A stretch of DNA of 34,890 bases. It comes from Pelargonium cotyledonis (taxonomy: Eukaryota; Streptophyta; Magnoliopsida; Geraniales; Geraniaceae). The first letter of the stretch is position 1; the number at the start of each line of letters is the position of its first letter. The notes under the pieces are model-generated. The model ran no database searches. It was not told where the DNA came from and saw only the letters and a program-made list of their open reading frames with translations. Of this stretch, positions 34,380 to 34,890 are shown piece after piece. The stretch spans positions 1 to 34,890 of the forward strand of contig JAYMTA010000212.1 in assembly GCA_036897625.1 (NCBI GenBank), read 5' to 3'. A program made the translations under genes and the position numbers.

Positions 34380-34860
34380 CGAGTCCATTGTCATTGATAA
34401 GCCGGCGCTCTTCACGTGGCTTAGTGGGACCCATCTGCCACGGCGGTCCATTGTAGCTCACAAGTTCGAGCCGTTGCGATCTCCCACCTTCCTGATCGGA
34501 CGGCCGTCCCGTCCTTTTCCTTTTCTCTGTGGGCCCAGAATACGTACGGATGCACCCGGGGACCCTTCGAGTAGTGCCGCGGGACCCACAGGCGCATTGC
34601 GATGCACGGTGAGGTCGATTTCAGGTGGTGGTGTTGTATCCTATTAGTCGTTATCGGAAAAGGCTGGATCAGTCCACTGTCCACACCGAGAGACTTAGAG
34701 GATGGGAATTGCTACAGTACGGCACTTCCCGGAATGGCATCGAACAGTTCGGCGGTTGATGTGTGGACTTGTCGGCCGCCCCTCACGATGTACCACTCGT
34801 TCATTGCCCACCTCCCAGGCAATATGCGAATGGTGATTTGACGCTTTACATGGTTGTACT
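34380..34860. promoter_or_regulatory. GC-rich, promoter-like block
   Basis: Base composition rises sharply here relative to the flanks. It contains a G-box (CACGTG, 34413-34418), three TCP-type sites (GTGGGACC 34424-34431, GTGGGCCC 34529-34536, GGACCCAC 34582-34589) and a perfect 12-base palindrome GGACGGCCGTCC (34498-34509). Open frames on both strands (34421-34684 minus, 34602-34841 plus) have no family features and are expected in GC-rich DNA. It may be the proximal promoter of a gene just beyond the window or a regulatory block of CYP707A. Confidence 0.4.
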
Positions 34861-34890
34861 TTTTTCTTTAACCATTTTTCTTAGGATTTT

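Noticed and set aside
34602-34841. 79-codon plus-strand frame with a hydrophobic start
   Set aside because: GC-rich DNA opens long frames on both strands here, and the translation has no family features.

Overview
The window is nuclear DNA of a flowering plant. AT-rich intergenic DNA separates genes with many short GT-AG introns, and every recognisable protein is of a plant family. The families point to a eudicot, but the species cannot be named from the sequence. All five host genes lie on the minus strand. I rebuilt four of them exon by exon with consistent splice phases.

Layout from left to right. (1) 869-5533: a twelve-exon, membrane-anchored, nepenthesin-type aspartic protease of 642 residues. 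(2) 6012-8084: a FRIGIDA-LIKE protein of the FRL4 type, 579 residues in three coding exons, with a probable 1.96 kb intron in its 5' leader. (3) 10406-11324: a non-autonomous Mutator-like element with long inverted repeats that carries a 20-bp minisatellite, followed by repeat-rich DNA to about 13.2 kb. (4) 13603-15708: a membrane C3HC4 RING protein whose two 3' exons are clear but whose upstream exons do not join into one open frame. (5) 16156-21650: a 5.5 kb Mutator-like transposon with 102-bp inverted repeats and a decayed MURA-type transposase. (6) 23050-26629: a LAG1-type ceramide synthase of the LOH2 type, 289 residues in six exons, with a Stowaway-like MITE in its last intron. (7) 29678-31885: an abscisic acid 8'-hydroxylase, CYP707A, 484 residues in nine exons. 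(8) 31.9-34.9 kb: intergenic DNA ending in a GC-rich, promoter-like block.

The host genes do not form one pathway. The protease acts in the secretory system, FRL4 in the nucleus, LOH2 makes ceramide in the ER, and CYP707A breaks down abscisic acid in the ER. One arrangement stands out. A LOH2-type gene next to a CYP707A gene matches Arabidopsis, where LOH2 is At3g19260 and CYP707A4 is At3g19270, so this end of the window looks like an old conserved gene block. The most original signals are the minisatellite-bearing Mutator element, the broken RING gene, and a possible 44-residue secreted peptide just downstream of CYP707A. I found no clearly undescribed multi-gene system.
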